A program made the translations under genes and the position numbers. Below the pieces are notes generated by a model. It ran no database searches. It was not told the DNA's origin and saw nothing but the letters and a program-made list of their open reading frames with translations. A DNA stretch of 64,000 bases from Tenrec ecaudatus. Its lineage: Eukaryota > Chordata > Mammalia > Afrosoricida > Tenrecidae. The stretch covers positions 248,001-312,000 of the forward strand of contig NW_027458555.1 in NCBI RefSeq assembly GCF_050624435.1, read 5' to 3'. Below, in pieces: positions 63,040 to 64,000 of the stretch (the first letter of the stretch is position 1; each line of letters starts with the position of its first letter).

Positions 63040-63061
63040 TCCCCTTCAGGGAGGAAACAGG

Positions 63062-63077
63062 CCCCCAGGGGGCGCGC
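63062..63077 (+). promoter_or_regulatory. CTCF-like motif 3' of IGHV3 pseudogene
   Basis: CCCCCAGGGGGCGCGC contains the AGGGGGCGC core in forward orientation, starting 23 bp after the nonamer. The left half matches partly. Confidence 0.55.
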
Positions 63078-63129
63078 AAGACCCACAGAGTCAAGCCTCA
63101 GGTCCAGGAGCAGGTGCAGATGGGGACAT

Positions 63130-64000
63130 TCAGGACTGTTTTCCTGTTGTGATATTGGTGTTCTTCTCCATCTTGCAGTTTCCCTCAGAGAATCTCTTAA
63201 TGATTATACTACCAGCTTTGCCTATCCTGTTTATACTACCAGCTTTGCCTATCCCTGATATTTCATACACTTAAAGAGCTGTATCATAACAAAGAAAATA
63301 TTCTTCAGAAATATCAGCCTTTTTTCGTGTGGAGTAAAATGATTTTGCCAGGCAGTCCTCAGGATCGAGGTCCAGATGAAACTCATGGAAACTTGGTGAT
63401 TTGGATCTAATGAAATTGAGGGAAGATGGAGCGACAGGGTACTACTGCCAGAGGTGAGTTATTTGAATTAAATCAGAAAGACTGGCTATTCAAACTTACC
63501 AAGTGATGCCTGAAGAGAAAGACTTGGTGATGTTACTTCTGAAGGGACAGACTGAGAGCAGAGGCTTCCATAGAATTTCCCGATTGTGACATTGATTTCC
63601 CGGCTATAGTTATGTAGGCAGCAAGTTAGGGAACAAACCATATGAAAACAGAATGTGGCTCCCATATGACTCTCATCTTTAGTAGGAAGTGTGCAGGTCG
63701 AACTCAGCACTGGTCCAAAGCCTCTTTGTGTCTTCTCTATTTTCTGTCTCTCTTGTTCAGCAAGATGCCATGATTCAGGAATGTTTATGCTTCCCAATGC
63801 AAGTCTGTTCACATTCTCAATATGCCATGTTCATGGATAAAGAGGCCCAATACCAAGGAAATGTTAAAACTACCCAGTACTGTCACTAAGTACAATGTAA
63901 TCGTGATCCAAATGCCAATTTAACCCTTTAAAGAACTGGAAAATAATTACTCACTTTATATGGAGAATCCTAGGATAATCAAGGGACCCAAAAATATTTG
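63130..64000. other. Post-V flank and unassigned sequence
   Basis: Up to about 63200 this is the conserved V 3' flank (TTTTCCTGTTGTGATATTGG; TTGCAGTTTCCCTCAGAG). A 26-bp direct repeat (ATACTACCAGCTTTGCCTAT and flank) is at 63207-63255. A possible tiny V remnant is near 63370-63460. Nothing else recognised. Confidence 0.45.

Overview
This window is nuclear DNA from a placental mammal and appears to be an internal, pseudogene-rich part of an immunoglobulin heavy-chain variable (IGHV) array. I can see at least 12 V segments or V relics, all on the + strand. They belong to clan I (IGHV5-like, IGHV7-like), clan II (IGHV4/IGHV6-like) and clan III (IGHV3-like). No D, J or constant-region segment was seen. 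The interspersed repeats point to Afrotheria. AfroSINE-type tRNA-derived SINEs are scattered through the window, and one L1 lineage recurs with the same 3' UTR. Two short non-autonomous hAT elements look like the SPIN family. From memory SPIN is abundant in tenrecs and not known from elephants, so a tenrec such as Echinops telfairi is my best guess. This is an inference, not a database result.

Layout. 1-4.3 kb: 3' half of a fairly young L1 with an open reverse-transcriptase frame. 4.4-9.6 kb: segmental-duplication copy A (clan II relic plus an IGHV3 segment), interrupted by its own L1 and a solo LTR. 10.8-11.1 kb: IGHV3 relic. 13.7-14.2 kb: clan II V with intact leader, splice sites and a consensus recombination signal (RSS) but one stop codon. 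15-28 kb: SINEs, a roughly 600-bp minisatellite, several L1 3' ends in both orientations and one nested SPIN-like element. 29-31.1 kb: an intronless, poly(A)-tailed YY1 retrocopy. 31.6-37 kb: L1 tails around a strand-skewed, G-poor tract. 37-46 kb: an ERVL-type LTR, an IGHV3 relic with an L1 in its 3' flank, and long unassigned sequence. 46.5-48.5 kb: LTR, SPIN-like element, IGHV7-like pseudogene and IGHV3 fragment. 52-53.6 kb: an IGHV5-like V, the most intact frame here, and a clan II relic. 54.4-56.7 kb: L1 tails. 56.75-60.3 kb: duplication copy B. 62.5-63.1 kb: IGHV3 pseudogene with octamer and consensus RSS.

No V segment in the window looks fully functional. Each has at least one disabling change: lost start codon, stop, frameshift, missing conserved cysteine, internal deletion or decayed RSS. 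Three dead segments nevertheless keep consensus 7-23-9 RSSs. A CTCF-like GGGGGC core lies about 30-45 bp downstream of the nonamer in several clan II and clan III members, whereas neither clan I member shows one. The two duplication copies act as each other's empty sites and so define the exact ends of an L1, a 6-bp-TSD LTR and a 5-bp-TSD LTR.
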